This document shows positions 17,466 through 28,280 of a DNA stretch of 64,000 nt, in pieces. The first letter of the stretch is position 1. Each line of letters starts with the position of its first letter. The notes beneath the pieces were generated by a model, which saw only the letters and a program-made list of their open reading frames with translations, ran no database searches and had not been told where the DNA came from. Origin of the DNA: Microbispora catharanthi (lineage in GTDB: Bacteria; Actinomycetota; Actinomycetes; Streptosporangiales; Streptosporangiaceae); assembly GCF_006334915.2 (NCBI RefSeq), contig NZ_VDMA02000007.1, positions 186,001 through 250,000 of the forward strand, written 5' to 3'. The position numbers and the translations under genes were made by a program.

Positions 17466-18770
17466 TCAGGTGGTGGGACGCGGATCAGGTTGCGCCGGCG
17501 CGGGGCGGTGGGTGCGCAGCCGGACGGCGTGATCGAGCACGCCGTGGTCGTAGGCGGTCTCGGCGTGCAGCGCCAGATCGACGCCGGACACCTCGTCCTC
17601 CTCGCTCACCCGGAAACCCATCAGCCGGTGGATCAGCTTGCCGATCCCGTAGGTGACCGCGAAGGCGTACAGCGCGACCACCGGGACCGCCATCGCCTGC
17701 TTGCCCAGCTGGGCCAGCCCGCCGCCGTACAGCAGGCCCCGGGGACCGTCGGCGCCGGTGAGCGTGCGGGTGGCCAGCAATCCGATGAGCAGGGTGCCGA
17801 CGATGCCCCCGACCAGATGCACGCCGACCACGTCGAGGGAGTCGTCGTAGCCGTGCCGGAACTTCCAGCCGACCGCCTGCGAGCAGACCATGCCCGCGAC
17901 CAGTCCGATCGCCAGGGCGCCCAGCACGTCGACCGAGCCGCACGACGGTGTGATCGCGACCAGCCCGGCCACGACGCCCGAGGCGACGCCGAACGTGGTG
18001 GGATGCCCGTCGCGGCGCTGCTCCACCAGCAGCCAGCCCAGCAGGCCGGTGCACCCCGCGGCCAGGGTGTTGAGGAAGACGGCGGCGGCGGTGCCGTCCG
18101 CGGCCAGCGCGGAACCGGCGTTGAATCCGAACCAGCCGAACCACAGCAGCCCGGCGCCGAGCAGCACCAGGGGCAGATTGTGCGGTCGCATGGCCTCGGC
18201 CTTGAACCCGATCCGCGGCCCGAGCACCAGCGCCATGGCGAGCCCGGAGGCCCCCGAGGTGATCTCCACGACCAGGCCGCCCGCGTAGTCGAGCGTGCCC
18301 ATGGCGTGGATCCAGCCGCCGGGGCCCCACACCCAGTGCGCGATGGGGGCGTAGACCGCGAGCGCCCACACCGGGACGAAGACCAGCCAGGCCGAGAACC
18401 GGGCCCGGTCGGCGATGGCGCCGCTGATCAACGCCGCGGTGATGATGGCGAAGGTGAGCTGGAACGTCGCGAACAGCAGCGTCGGCACCTGCCCGGTGAC
18501 CGACCCTGTGGTGATGTCGTGCAGCCCCACGTGGGCCAGGCCGCCGATCAGTCCCCCGATGTCGGGGCCGAACGCCAGGCTGTATCCGGCGGCCAGCCAG
18601 ACGAGGGTGACCAGGGCGATCGAGACGAAGCTCATCATGATCATGTTGAGCACGCTCTTTGCCCTGACCATCCCGCCATAGAAGAAGGCCAGGCCCGGCG
18701 TCATCAGCAGGACGAGCGCGGTACAGGCCAGGAGCCAGGCGGTGGCACCGCCATCTACCTTCACCGGCAT
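17466..18770 (-). CDS. amt: ammonium transporter, Amt family, with Glu replacing the first pore histidine
   Basis: 434 residues, eleven-span Amt/Mep/Rh protein moving ammonium across the membrane. Family stretches: AFFYGGMVRAKSVLNMIMM near residue 28, LLWFGWFGFNAGS near 208 and the C-terminal GMDL-like region (SGVDLALHAE). The twin-His pore motif is altered: LDYAGGLVVEIT places Glu169 where E. coli AmtB has His168, while His318 (VVGVHLVGG) is kept. No glnK or glnD follows, unlike the common amtB-glnK arrangement; the next gene is the convergent ROK. A GlnR-type box lies upstream, so nitrogen limitation probably induces it. Confidence 0.93.
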   Translation of the reverse strand: MPVKVDGGATAWLLACTALVLLMTPGLAFFYGGMVRAKSVLNMIMMSFVSIALVTLVWLAAGYSLAFGPDIGGLIGGLAHVGLHDITTGSVTGQVPTLLFATFQLTFAIITAALISGAIADRARFSAWLVFVPVWALAVYAPIAHWVWGPGGWIHAMGTLDYAGGLVVEITSGASGLAMALVLGPRIGFKAEAMRPHNLPLVLLGAGLLWFGWFGFNAGSALAADGTAAAVFLNTLAAGCTGLLGWLLVEQRRDGHPTTFGVASGVVAGLVAITPSCGSVDVLGALAIGLVAGMVCSQAVGWKFRHGYDDSLDVVGVHLVGGIVGTLLIGLLATRTLTGADGPRGLLYGGGLAQLGKQAMAVPVVALYAFAVTYGIGKLIHRLMGFRVSEEDEVSGVDLALHAETAYDHGVLDHAVRLRTHRPAPAQPDPRPTT

Positions 18771-18843
18771 GATCGCCTCACACTCCTCACGGTGGTCGTC
18801 CGCAGGTTCCGCCACGGGCGCACCATGAGACTCACCGTTGGCC

Positions 18844-18881
18844 GTTTCATGGCGTATTCGGGAGTGTTACTGCGATGTTTC
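18844..18881 (-). promoter_or_regulatory. GlnR-type nitrogen box upstream of amt
   Basis: Reading the minus strand: GAAAC, 6 bases, GTAAC, 6 bases, GAATA, 6 bases, GAAAC. The 11-base spacing and half-sites agree with the actinomycete GlnR consensus of alternating gTnAC and GaAAC. It is 74-111 bp upstream of the amt ATG. Confidence 0.65.
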
Positions 18882-18906
18882 TTATTGCGAGGGCGTTACC
18901 GGCTCC

Positions 18907-19683
18907 TCACCGAACGCCATGCTCGACAAGTTCTTCGGCCAGGAGCTCCCGTACGCGCCGCCAGGCGTCATCGGCCGCCCTGGCGTCGAACGTGTCGCGG
19001 CGGTCGCAGAGGAACCCGTGACCGACGCCGGGATATTCAACGATCTCGTGGCGTACGGCGGCGGCCCGCAGCGCGTCCGCGATCATCCGGCGATGGTCCG
19101 GCGGGACGACGCGGTCCTCGGCGCCCACGAGGACCAGCACGCGCCCGGTGATGCCGGGGGTCAGCGCGAGCGTCGGTTCCGGACGGCTGAGGGGGATGTC
19201 GGCGGCCGGGATCCAACCGCCGTAGGCGACGGCCACCGCCGCGAGGTCCAGGCGGGTGGCCGCGAGGTAGGCCACGTGGCCGCCGAGGCTCAGGCCGACC
19301 ATGCCGACGCGCACGCAGCCACGCGCACGCAGGTGCTCCATGGCGGCGCGCACGTCGTGCACCACCTGATCCCGCGTCAGCCGGTGCAGCAGATCGAAGC
19401 CGCGCTCGCGGCCCGCCGCGTCGTGCGGGAGCTCGATCCCGGGGGCGTCGCGGTGGTAGAGGTCGGGCGCCAGCGCGACGTATCCCTCCGCGGCGAGCCG
19501 CTCGCAGACGTCGCGGACGTGGGCGCTGACGCCGAAGAGCTCCATCGCCACCAGCACGCCGGGAAAGGGCCCGGGGCCGGCCGGGCGGGCGAGGAAGGCG
19601 CCCATCCGTGACCCGTCGGCGACGGTCACCTCAGCCGACTCTGTGAGGATCCGGTGCGGAGCGCGCGAAGATCGTGTAGTCAC
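18907..19683 (-). CDS. dienelactone hydrolase-family alpha/beta hydrolase
   Basis: 258 residues. Oxyanion-region MELFGV with the family Glu, nucleophile elbow GLSLGGH with Ser where true dienelactone hydrolases have Cys, an Asp in VGAEDRVVP and His in GVGHGFLCD. Likely a carboxylesterase/lactonase of unknown substrate in the cytosol. GTG start at 19683. Divergent from the XRE/MmyB-type regulator with a 74-bp gap, an arrangement in which that regulator commonly controls the neighbouring oxidoreductase or hydrolase. Confidence 0.87.
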   Translation of the reverse strand: MTTRSSRAPHRILTESAEVTVADGSRMGAFLARPAGPGPFPGVLVAMELFGVSAHVRDVCERLAAEGYVALAPDLYHRDAPGIELPHDAAGRERGFDLLHRLTRDQVVHDVRAAMEHLRARGCVRVGMVGLSLGGHVAYLAATRLDLAAVAVAYGGWIPAADIPLSRPEPTLALTPGITGRVLVLVGAEDRVVPPDHRRMIADALRAAAVRHEIVEYPGVGHGFLCDRRDTFDARAADDAWRRVRELLAEELVEHGVR

Positions 19684-19757
19684 GGGACGACGCTAACGTC
19701 ACCCCATAGGCGTAACCACAGGACGTTCATGCTAGTAACCGCAGTATCAGGATCACC

Positions 19758-20594
19758 ATGACCGATGCCGTCGATCCCGCGCGGCTGAGGGAGCTCGGCG
19801 ATTTCCTCCGCTCCCGGAGGAACCGCCTGCGCCCCGCCGACGTCGGGCTTCCCTCGGGCGCCCGGCGCCGCACCCCCGGCCTGCGGCGGGAGGAGGTCGC
19901 GACGCTCGCGGCGATCTCCCCGACCTACCTCGCCTTCCTGGAGCAGGGCCGGGACGTGCGCCCCTCGCGTCAGGTCCTCGACGCGCTGGCCGGCGCTCTG
20001 CGCCTCGGCACCGCCGAGCGCGCGCACCTGCACGAACTCGTCCACCGCGCCGCACCACCGGTCGTCGCGTCCGGTGGGGAGACCCTTCCCCCCGCCGTCG
20101 CGGCGCTCGTCGACCGGCTCGATCCGTGTCCGGCCTACGTCACGGGACGGCGCTGGGACGTGCTCGCGGCCAACCGCGCCGCCCGCGCCCTGTGGACCGA
20201 CTGGCTCCTGCTGGCGCCCGACGCCCGCAACATGCTCTGGTGGATGTTCACCGACCCGGCCGCGCGAACCGTCTTCGTCGAGTGGGAGCAGGAGGCGTCC
20301 GCGCAGCTCGCGCGCTACCGTTCCGCCGCCGCCCGCCACCCCGGCGACCGCGGCTTCGCGGAGTTGACCGCGCGGCTCAAGGCCGCCAGCCCGGAGGTGC
20401 GCGCATGGTGGCCGCGGCACGACATCGCGCCGCTGAGTTCGGGCACCAAGAGACTGCGCCATCCGCTCCTCGGCGAGCTCGAAATGCGGCACGTCGTCCT
20501 TCTCACCGCCGACGACGTCGAGCAGAAGCTCGTCGCCTTCCTCGCCGCGGATGCCGACCAGGCGCGGATCGCCGAGCTGATCGCCGCCGAGTAG
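19758..20594 (+). CDS. XRE-family regulator with MmyB-like ligand domain
   Basis: 278 residues. Helix-turn-helix in residues about 8-75, with the family sequence RTPGLRREEVATLAAIS followed by YLAFLEQGRDVRPS. The C-terminal domain (about 110-278) has RRWDVLAANRAARAL and a conserved WW-region near RAWWPRHD, as in MmyB-like ligand-binding domains. It probably binds a fatty-acid-like or hydrophobic ligand and regulates the divergent hydrolase gene. Confidence 0.9.
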   Translation: MTDAVDPARLRELGDFLRSRRNRLRPADVGLPSGARRRTPGLRREEVATLAAISPTYLAFLEQGRDVRPSRQVLDALAGALRLGTAERAHLHELVHRAAPPVVASGGETLPPAVAALVDRLDPCPAYVTGRRWDVLAANRAARALWTDWLLLAPDARNMLWWMFTDPAARTVFVEWEQEASAQLARYRSAAARHPGDRGFAELTARLKAASPEVRAWWPRHDIAPLSSGTKRLRHPLLGELEMRHVVLLTADDVEQKLVAFLAADADQARIAELIAAE

Positions 20595-20605
20595 CGGCCC
20601 TGCGT

Positions 20606-20638
20606 CCTCCTCCCCCGGTCCTGAATCGAGGGAGGAGG
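20606..20638. terminator. hairpin between convergent XRE and catalase genes
   Basis: CCTCCTCCC and GGGAGGAGG (9 bp, 15-base loop) lie between the two convergent stops and could end transcription in both directions. Confidence 0.5.
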
Positions 20639-20663
20639 CACTGCGGACGCCCGATGTGAAGCG

Positions 20664-22925
<2,262 letters not shown>

Positions 22926-23025
22926 TCGGCGAGTTCCTCCATGGAGCGGCACGGACAGGTCCGCGCCGCAATACCCGCAGGTAGGAGGCCGAAACATCGG
23001 CCCGCGCCGCCGGACGCCCGGGCTG

Positions 23026-23649
23026 TCACGCCTCCCGGATGCTGATGGCGGCGCGGTGGTGGCGTGGCGCCTCGACCTCGTCGAGCAGCGCGATCGCGAA
23101 GTCCGCGTACGTGATCCGGCTGGTCATGTCGCCGTGATCGGCGAGCAGGTACCGGCCGGTGCGCGTGCCGCCATGGTCGAAGTCGCCCGCGGGTGCCACA
23201 TACGCCCAGTCCAGGTCGCAGGTCCGAAGCTCATCGAGGCCTGCGGCGTGCCCCAGGTAGAAGGCGCGGTACTCGTTGGGGTAGCCCGGCTCGTCCATCA
23301 GGGGAGCACCGGACGCCCCGGGCAGGACCGACGCGAGACCGACCACCACCAGGCGGGGTACGCCCGCCTTCGCCAGGCCGGTGGACAGGGCGCGGGCCGA
23401 CGCGGTGAAGAAGTCGTGCGGTGCCACGGACAGGTCCGCGGCGGCGCTGATGGCGGCGTCGTGCCCGGCGGCCGCACGCTCGATGCTCGCCGGGTCCGTG
23501 ACGTCGCCCGCCACCACCCGCACGTCGCCCAAGTCGCTGTGGCGTGCGGGGTCGCGCACCACGGCGGTGACCTCATGACCGCGCCGGCACGCCTCCGCGA
23601 CCACCTGCCGCCCGGCCCGGCCACCCGCGCCGAAGACCACGATGTTCAT
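23026..23649 (-). CDS. NAD(P)H-binding NmrA/SDR-like protein
   Basis: 207 residues, a short atypical SDR. N-terminal dinucleotide motif FGAGGRAGR at residues 6-14, VVAGDVTDPAS and a C-terminal SRITYADFAIALLDE typical of YwnB/PF13460 proteins. It may sense redox state or reduce quinones. Divergent from an HxlR regulator with about 100 bp between, a very common pairing. Confidence 0.88.
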   Translation of the reverse strand: MNIVVFGAGGRAGRQVVAEACRRGHEVTAVVRDPARHSDLGDVRVVAGDVTDPASIERAAAGHDAAISAAADLSVAPHDFFTASARALSTGLAKAGVPRLVVVGLASVLPGASGAPLMDEPGYPNEYRAFYLGHAAGLDELRTCDLDWAYVAPAGDFDHGGTRTGRYLLADHGDMTSRITYADFAIALLDEVEAPRHHRAAISIREA

Positions 23650-23752
23650 GGCGAACCACCTCTCACCAGGGCCGGAGCCCGTGTGCCCGGCCGATGCCCC
23701 GGACGCTATCCGGAGCCGCGGTTACCACCGGGATACCGGCTATCGTGAGGCC

Positions 23753-24139
23753 ATGAGGGAACCCCTGCCCGCCGACATGTTCGACGAGCTGTGTCCGTCC
23801 TCGCTCAATCCGATCCGATTCGGTGACAAGTGGGCGCCGCTGATCATCCGCTGCCTCGAGCACGGGCCGCGCCGGTTCTCCGAGCTGCGCATACCGCTGA
23901 ACCGCGTCACTCCCAAGGTCCTCACCCAATCGCTGCGGTCCCTCGAACGGGACGGTCTCGTCAAGCGCACCGTCTACGCCGAGGCCACCCCGCATGTCGA
24001 GTACGAACTGACCCCCCTCGGCCGCAGCCTGCTCGAACCGTTGGCGGCCGCCTGCGCCTGGGCGGCGGAGCACTGGGACGAACTGCTCGACGCCCGCGAG
24101 TCGTACGACGACACCGCCCGCCTCGACCGCACCGGCTGA
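23753..24139 (+). CDS. HxlR-family winged-helix regulator
   Basis: 128 residues. HxlR pattern: a single Cys near the N-terminus (ELCPSSLNP), then FGDKWAPLIIRCLEHGPRRF, VTPKVLTQSLRSLERDGLV and YELTPLGRSL. Cys-based quinone or diamide sensing is known for some members. ATG at 23753 after GTGAGG. Divergent from the NmrA-like gene, its probable target; convergent with the esterase at 24165-25307. Confidence 0.92.
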   Translation: MREPLPADMFDELCPSSLNPIRFGDKWAPLIIRCLEHGPRRFSELRIPLNRVTPKVLTQSLRSLERDGLVKRTVYAEATPHVEYELTPLGRSLLEPLAAACAWAAEHWDELLDARESYDDTARLDRTG

Positions 24140-24164
24140 CGCGGGCGGCGGAAGCCGACCCGGG

Positions 24165-25307
24165 CTACGCGGGCAGCCATCGCACCGGGGACACGCGGCG
24201 CAGGTGCACGAGAACATCGAACGCGTCGGGCAGCGAGGCGACGGCGAGGTGTTCGGCGGCGTCACGAGAGGAGTCGTAAACGCCGCTGATGACGCGTGTC
24301 TTCGCGGGGCCCTCCCATCGGCGGCGCAGGTCGCCGGAGCGCAGGTCCAGCCACTGGGCGGGGCGGCCGGCCGCGTCCAGCCGGGCGTCGAGCCAGTTCG
24401 GGTCCGGCTCCGGCACGGTGGCGACGCCGAGATCGCCGTGGTGGAAGCCGATGGCGACGGAGACGTACCCCACACCGTGGCGCTGGCGCAGCACGCTGCC
24501 GACTGTGGGCCGGGGACCGCGGTGGGGAGCCAGGCCCAGGGTCGTCGGGGCCGCCGAGGTGTGCGCGATGCCGTCCCAGTAGGCCACACGGTGGCCGGTC
24601 CTGCGCCGATGATCGCTGATCGTCTCCGCCCACGTCCGGGCGTCGCCCGCGTAGTCGTCCCGTCCGGCGACGCTGCGTTCGTGGAAGCCCACGATGAGGC
24701 GCATTCTGGCCAGGACGGCGTCGCCGGGCAGTCGCTCGACGATCGCGAGCGCGTCGCGGGCGTGCTCCGCGAAGGGCCGGCCGGGGTGCAGGCCTCGCGC
24801 GCGTTGCACATGTTCTTCGATCTTGTGGGCGCTACGGATCGGCTCCAGGTGGAAGGCCAGCTCGGCCAGCAGGTGTGGGGCCGTGCGGCGGACGTGTTCG
24901 AGCACGGCGTCGTAGTCGTCGGGCCATGCCTGCGCGGGCTTGACCCCCAGGATCCGGACAGGGTCGTCCGGATGGTCCTGGTTGAATGTGCGGATCCAGT
25001 CGAGCGCCGCGGCCATCTCGGCGGTGCGCCAGGGACGCCAGGCGCTCTCGAGAGCGGATGCGGCCGTGCCCGCGCCGCCGGTGACGTACGCGTCGAGCGT
25101 CGCACCGACTGCGGCGTCGTCCTGCAGAGCCAGTGCCCGGAAACCATGCCTGCGGACCAGCCGGTGGAAGAGCTCGTCGCGTACGCCGAAGGTCTCGTGG
25201 GCGAACCTCGTGGACTCCCCGAGCCCGGCGATCGTCGCGCCGGCGGCGATCGCCTCCGCCAACTCGTCGAGGGCGGTTTCGGACAGAGGGCCGGGTGCGG
25301 CGGTCAT
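24165..25307 (-). CDS. erythromycin esterase-family protein
   Basis: 380 residues. Family features: IAGLGESTRFAHE near residue 30 (active-site GExxH-like region, with the HE of AHETFG), FHRLVRRHGFRALAL and a central catalytic HERSVAG-like segment. Ere enzymes hydrolyse the macrolactone ring; chromosomal actinomycete members often act on other esters. The ATG overlaps the stop of the FMN-reductase gene (ATGA), so both are controlled by the TetR at 25990. Resistance function is inference only. Confidence 0.82.
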   Translation of the reverse strand: MTAAPGPLSETALDELAEAIAAGATIAGLGESTRFAHETFGVRDELFHRLVRRHGFRALALQDDAAVGATLDAYVTGGAGTAASALESAWRPWRTAEMAAALDWIRTFNQDHPDDPVRILGVKPAQAWPDDYDAVLEHVRRTAPHLLAELAFHLEPIRSAHKIEEHVQRARGLHPGRPFAEHARDALAIVERLPGDAVLARMRLIVGFHERSVAGRDDYAGDARTWAETISDHRRRTGHRVAYWDGIAHTSAAPTTLGLAPHRGPRPTVGSVLRQRHGVGYVSVAIGFHHGDLGVATVPEPDPNWLDARLDAAGRPAQWLDLRSGDLRRRWEGPAKTRVISGVYDSSRDAAEHLAVASLPDAFDVLVHLRRVSPVRWLPA

Positions 25308-25891
25308 GCCAGGGCTCCTTCGCGGACCGGCTGAAGCGCCCGCGACCAGACCACGACGTCGTCCAGCAGGGCGGCGAGGGTCTTGCGCTGGTGCGGGCCG
25401 GGAGCGAGGACGCCCGGCTCGGTGGGGACGGAGAAGGTGAAGTCGTCGTGCAGGGACAGCGCCACCTGGGTGCGTACGGTGGCGACCTTCAGCTCGGCCA
25501 GGATCAGCCGGAGGTGTTCGGCGGCCCTCGTCGCGCCGTGCAGGCCGTAGCCGACGATGCCGGCCGCCTTGTTGTTCCACTCCGCATAGATGAAGTCCAG
25601 GGCGTTCTTCAGCGCCCCCGGGATCGAGCGGTTGTACTCGGGTGTGACGAACACGAACCCGTCGTAGCGGGCGATCACCTCGGCCCAGCGGGTGGTGTGC
25701 GCGTTGCCGTACAGACCGGATGCCGCCGGGTGTGTCTCATCCAGCAGAGGCAGCGCGAAGTCGGCCAGGTCGACGATCTCGAAGTCGGCCGTCGGACGCT
25801 CCTGAGCGGCCACCGAGGCGACCCACTCGGCCACGGCGCGGCCGCGACGGCCGGGGCGTGTGCTGCCGACGATGATCCCGATCTTGGGCAT
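25304..25891 (-). CDS. NAD(P)H-dependent FMN reductase
   Basis: 195 residues with the flavodoxin-like fold. GSTRPGRRG at residues 9-17 binds the flavin phosphate; FVFVTPEYNRSIPGALKNAL is the family signature. It transfers electrons from NADPH to quinones, azo compounds or chromate in related proteins. GAGGAGG lies before the ATG. First gene of a two-gene operon ending with the esterase, under the inverted repeats at 25911-25970. Confidence 0.93.
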   Translation of the reverse strand: MPKIGIIVGSTRPGRRGRAVAEWVASVAAQERPTADFEIVDLADFALPLLDETHPAASGLYGNAHTTRWAEVIARYDGFVFVTPEYNRSIPGALKNALDFIYAEWNNKAAGIVGYGLHGATRAAEHLRLILAELKVATVRTQVALSLHDDFTFSVPTEPGVLAPGPHQRKTLAALLDDVVVWSRALQPVREGALA

Positions 25892-25910
25892 GATGCCTCC
25901 TCGACGCCAT

Positions 25911-25970
25911 TTACACCGATCGATGCAGAGATTACGTCGATCGGTGCAATCGATGCAAGCGTCGGTGTAA
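25911..25970. promoter_or_regulatory. overlapping inverted repeats, TetR operator region
   Basis: TTACACCGA at 25911-25919 faces TCGGTGTAA at 25962-25970, and CACCGATCGA at 25914-25923 faces TCGATCGGTG at 25937-25946. A third ATCGATGCA lies between. Several overlapping sites for the TetR encoded just downstream are likely. Confidence 0.7.
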
Positions 25971-25989
25971 CCGAGTAGTCTCAGCGAAC

Positions 25990-26616
25990 GTGACGGAGAG
26001 AAGGAAATCGGCCGGCCTGCCCGACAAGCGCCGGGCGATCGTGGCCGGGGCGCTGACACTCTTCGCCCGTGACGGCTACACCCGCGCCGGCCTGGACGCG
26101 ATCGCCGCCGAGGCAGGCGTATCCAACCGCACCATCTACAACCACTTCTCCGACAAGGCCGAGTTGTTCCAGACGGTTATCCAGGAGAGCACGCAGCGCG
26201 TCGCCGACACCATGGTCGACATCATCGACCGCCATCTGAGCAAGGTCGTCGACCTGGAGACGGACCTGGTCGACTTCGGGCTGGCCTGGCTCTCCTTGCT
26301 GACCTCCGACCTGGCCCCGCACTTCGCGCTCATCCGCCAGATACACGCCGAGGTGGAGCACATCCCGCCGGCCGCGCTCACGTTCTGGCAGGACAGCGGC
26401 CCCGGCCGCACCCGGCGGGAACTGGCCGAACGGCTACGCCGCGTCGCCGAGCGCGGTGAACTCGCGATCGATGATCCTGCGCGCGCCGCCGGGCACCTGA
26501 TGCTGCTCATCTCCGCCGACAATCTGACCGATCGAGCCGCCCTGCAGGACGAGGACGCGGTCAGAGCGATGGTCACCGCGGGGGTGCGCACCTTCCTCTA
26601 CGGCTACAAGCGCTGA
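25990..26616 (+). CDS. TetR-family regulator
   Basis: 208 residues. HTH at about 15-60: AIVAGALTLFARDGYTR, then IAAEAGVSNRTIYNHFSDKAELF. The C-terminal domain resembles AcrR-type TetR_C_39-like regulators. GTG start at 25990. Divergent from the FMN reductase-esterase pair, which it probably represses via the repeats in the 98-bp gap. Confidence 0.92.
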   Translation: MTERRKSAGLPDKRRAIVAGALTLFARDGYTRAGLDAIAAEAGVSNRTIYNHFSDKAELFQTVIQESTQRVADTMVDIIDRHLSKVVDLETDLVDFGLAWLSLLTSDLAPHFALIRQIHAEVEHIPPAALTFWQDSGPGRTRRELAERLRRVAERGELAIDDPARAAGHLMLLISADNLTDRAALQDEDAVRAMVTAGVRTFLYGYKR

Positions 26617-27156
26617 GCACGGCCGGCCGGTCCGGACCGACACCCCGAGCCGCCCGCACCGGCGGAAGAGGCCCTGCATGCTGTTCAACACCGACGCCGC
26701 CCTCGTGAGCCCGGAGATCGACGCCGATTGGGCATGTCGAGCCACCACCCGCATCCAGGCCGGACTGTTCACGCACCTGACCACCGAGGCGGACCGATGA
26801 CCACCGGCACTTCGACGGCCACGGCCGCGGGCGCATGCTGGTGCCGGCGCCGATCTTCATCGCGCTCGTCCTGGCGGTCGTCGCCGGCCTCGGGGCACCG
26901 CTGGGCGCCACCGTCGTCGCCGCGCTTACGCTCAGGCAAGCGTCTCACCCGACAACGGCCGAACCCCAGAGCGACGGCACCCCCGGTGTCGGCCGCCGAG
27001 GGAGCTGAGCCGCCCCTCAAGGCTGTGGTGCTCGCTAAGGAAGCTCGTGCCACCGCTCCGGCAGCACACCCAAGATCCCCGCCGGGTCGTCCTCGGCGTG
27101 ATGCACCGGATCGGCCGTCATGCCTCAGCGACGGAGGCGGGTCAGGGAGATCCGGC
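26617..27156. other. 540-bp region without a convincing full-length gene
   Basis: Contains two short plus-strand ORFs (26679-26801, about 40 codons, and the one listed at 26835-27008) but no operon-like gene. Codon quality falls in the second half (26930-27150). It looks like a decayed gene between two TetR units; I cannot name the ancestor. Confidence 0.4.
26835..27008 (+). CDS. possible small one-span membrane peptide
   Basis: 57 residues beginning MLVPAPIFIALVLAVV, with one strong hydrophobic segment (residues 3-32) and a polar tail. No ribosome-binding site is obvious and no homologue is recognised. It may be the remnant of a larger transporter gene. Confidence 0.3.
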   Translation: MLVPAPIFIALVLAVVAGLGAPLGATVVAALTLRQASHPTTAEPQSDGTPGVGRRGS

Positions 27157-27579
27157 TCATCGAGAGCCACCTTTGCTCAGAACATGCCGGGTGAAGCGGG
27201 CCGCGTCGATCAGGGCGCGCTCGTGGCTTCCGGTGCTGATCAGGTCCTGGCCGTCGTGGGCGGTCACCTCGAAGCTCAGGCGCCGGCCGTCGACGCCGCT
27301 CAGCCGGGCGTGGCAGGTGACGCTCAGGCCGGGCGGGGTGGCCGCCTGATGGCTGACGGCGATGTGGGTGCCGACCGTCTGCTCGCGCGGCCAGTCCAGG
27401 TAGGGCATCAGCGCCCGTACGCATGTCCACTCCAGCAGCCCGACGAGAAATCCGGTGGCCAGCACCGGCGGCATGGTCGCGAACTCCGGCGACTCGGGGT
27501 ACAACGCCGCGACGATCTTGGTGTGCGGAATCTCGAAGGTGAACTCGTGCTCCAGCCCGATCGGCACCTCACGCATCAT
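27157..27579 (-). CDS. hotdog-fold thioesterase (FlK-like)
   Basis: 140 residues. It aligns by motif with fluoroacetyl-CoA thioesterase FlK: Thr42 in the LATGFLVGLLE segment, Glu50 eight residues later and His77 in VSHQAATP, the spacing of the FlK Thr-Glu-His triad. Substrate unknown; most FlK homologues are general acyl-CoA thioesterases. The start lies inside the end of the upstream TetR gene (11-bp overlap), so the two are cotranscribed. ATG at 27576 is an equal alternative start. Confidence 0.85.
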   Translation of the reverse strand: MMREVPIGLEHEFTFEIPHTKIVAALYPESPEFATMPPVLATGFLVGLLEWTCVRALMPYLDWPREQTVGTHIAVSHQAATPPGLSVTCHARLSGVDGRRLSFEVTAHDGQDLISTGSHERALIDAARFTRHVLSKGGSR

Positions 27580-28144
27580 CCACTCCTATCAGCCGGGCCG
27601 CGGCCTCCTTGGCCCGGAGCATCGCCTGGCGGTCGTCGTCGACCACCACCCGGGCGTTGGCGCCGTCGATGAGCAGCAACAACGCGTAACCCACCTCCTC
27701 CGGCCGGTGCAGGCCGGCCCGCTCGGCCAGTTCGGTCAGGGTCCGGCGCAGCCAGTCCTTGTAGGCGGAGATCACCGCGCGGGCCGGATGGCCGGGATCG
27801 GGCAGTTCGACGGCGGCGTTGGTGAACGGGCAGCCTCGAAACCCCTCGCGCCCGTGTCCCCGCGCCAGCCAGTCGAAGACCGCCAGCACCGTCTTGGGGT
27901 CATCGGCACGGCATTCGGCGAGGAAGGCGGTCAGGGCGGCCTGCCACGATCGCCTGCGCCGGTCGAGCACAGCGGCCACCAGGTTCTCTTTCGACCCGAA
28001 CTGGGCGTACAACGTCGGCTTGGACACCTGGGCTCGTTCCACCAGGGTGTCGACACCGGTCGCTCGGATGCCCTCGGCGTAGTAGACCTCGGCAGCCACT
28101 TCCAGCAGTCGCTCCCCGCTGGGACTCAACGGGCGATCTTCCAT
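27569..28144 (-). CDS. TetR-family regulator
   Basis: 191 residues. HTH near residues 10-55: LLEVAAEVYYAEGIRATGVD, then AQVSKPTLYAQFGSKENLV. The C-terminal GFRGCPFTNAAVEL is characteristic of the subgroup with a conserved Cys. First gene of a two-gene unit with the thioesterase. Just upstream is ACAGGTCTGT (28157-28166), a short palindrome that may be its operator. Confidence 0.92.
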   Translation of the reverse strand: MEDRPLSPSGERLLEVAAEVYYAEGIRATGVDTLVERAQVSKPTLYAQFGSKENLVAAVLDRRRRSWQAALTAFLAECRADDPKTVLAVFDWLARGHGREGFRGCPFTNAAVELPDPGHPARAVISAYKDWLRRTLTELAERAGLHRPEEVGYALLLLIDGANARVVVDDDRQAMLRAKEAAARLIGVDDA

Positions 28145-28280
28145 GGTCGGATACTGACAGGTCTGTAAACCGAACACAAGAGGTCGGAGCCGGCCCACCG
28201 TGTCCATCCCCGCGCCGATCGAACGCGGGATACGTACTACCCGGCAGGCTTTCGCCGGCCGGGCCGTACGTCGGGGCTCG

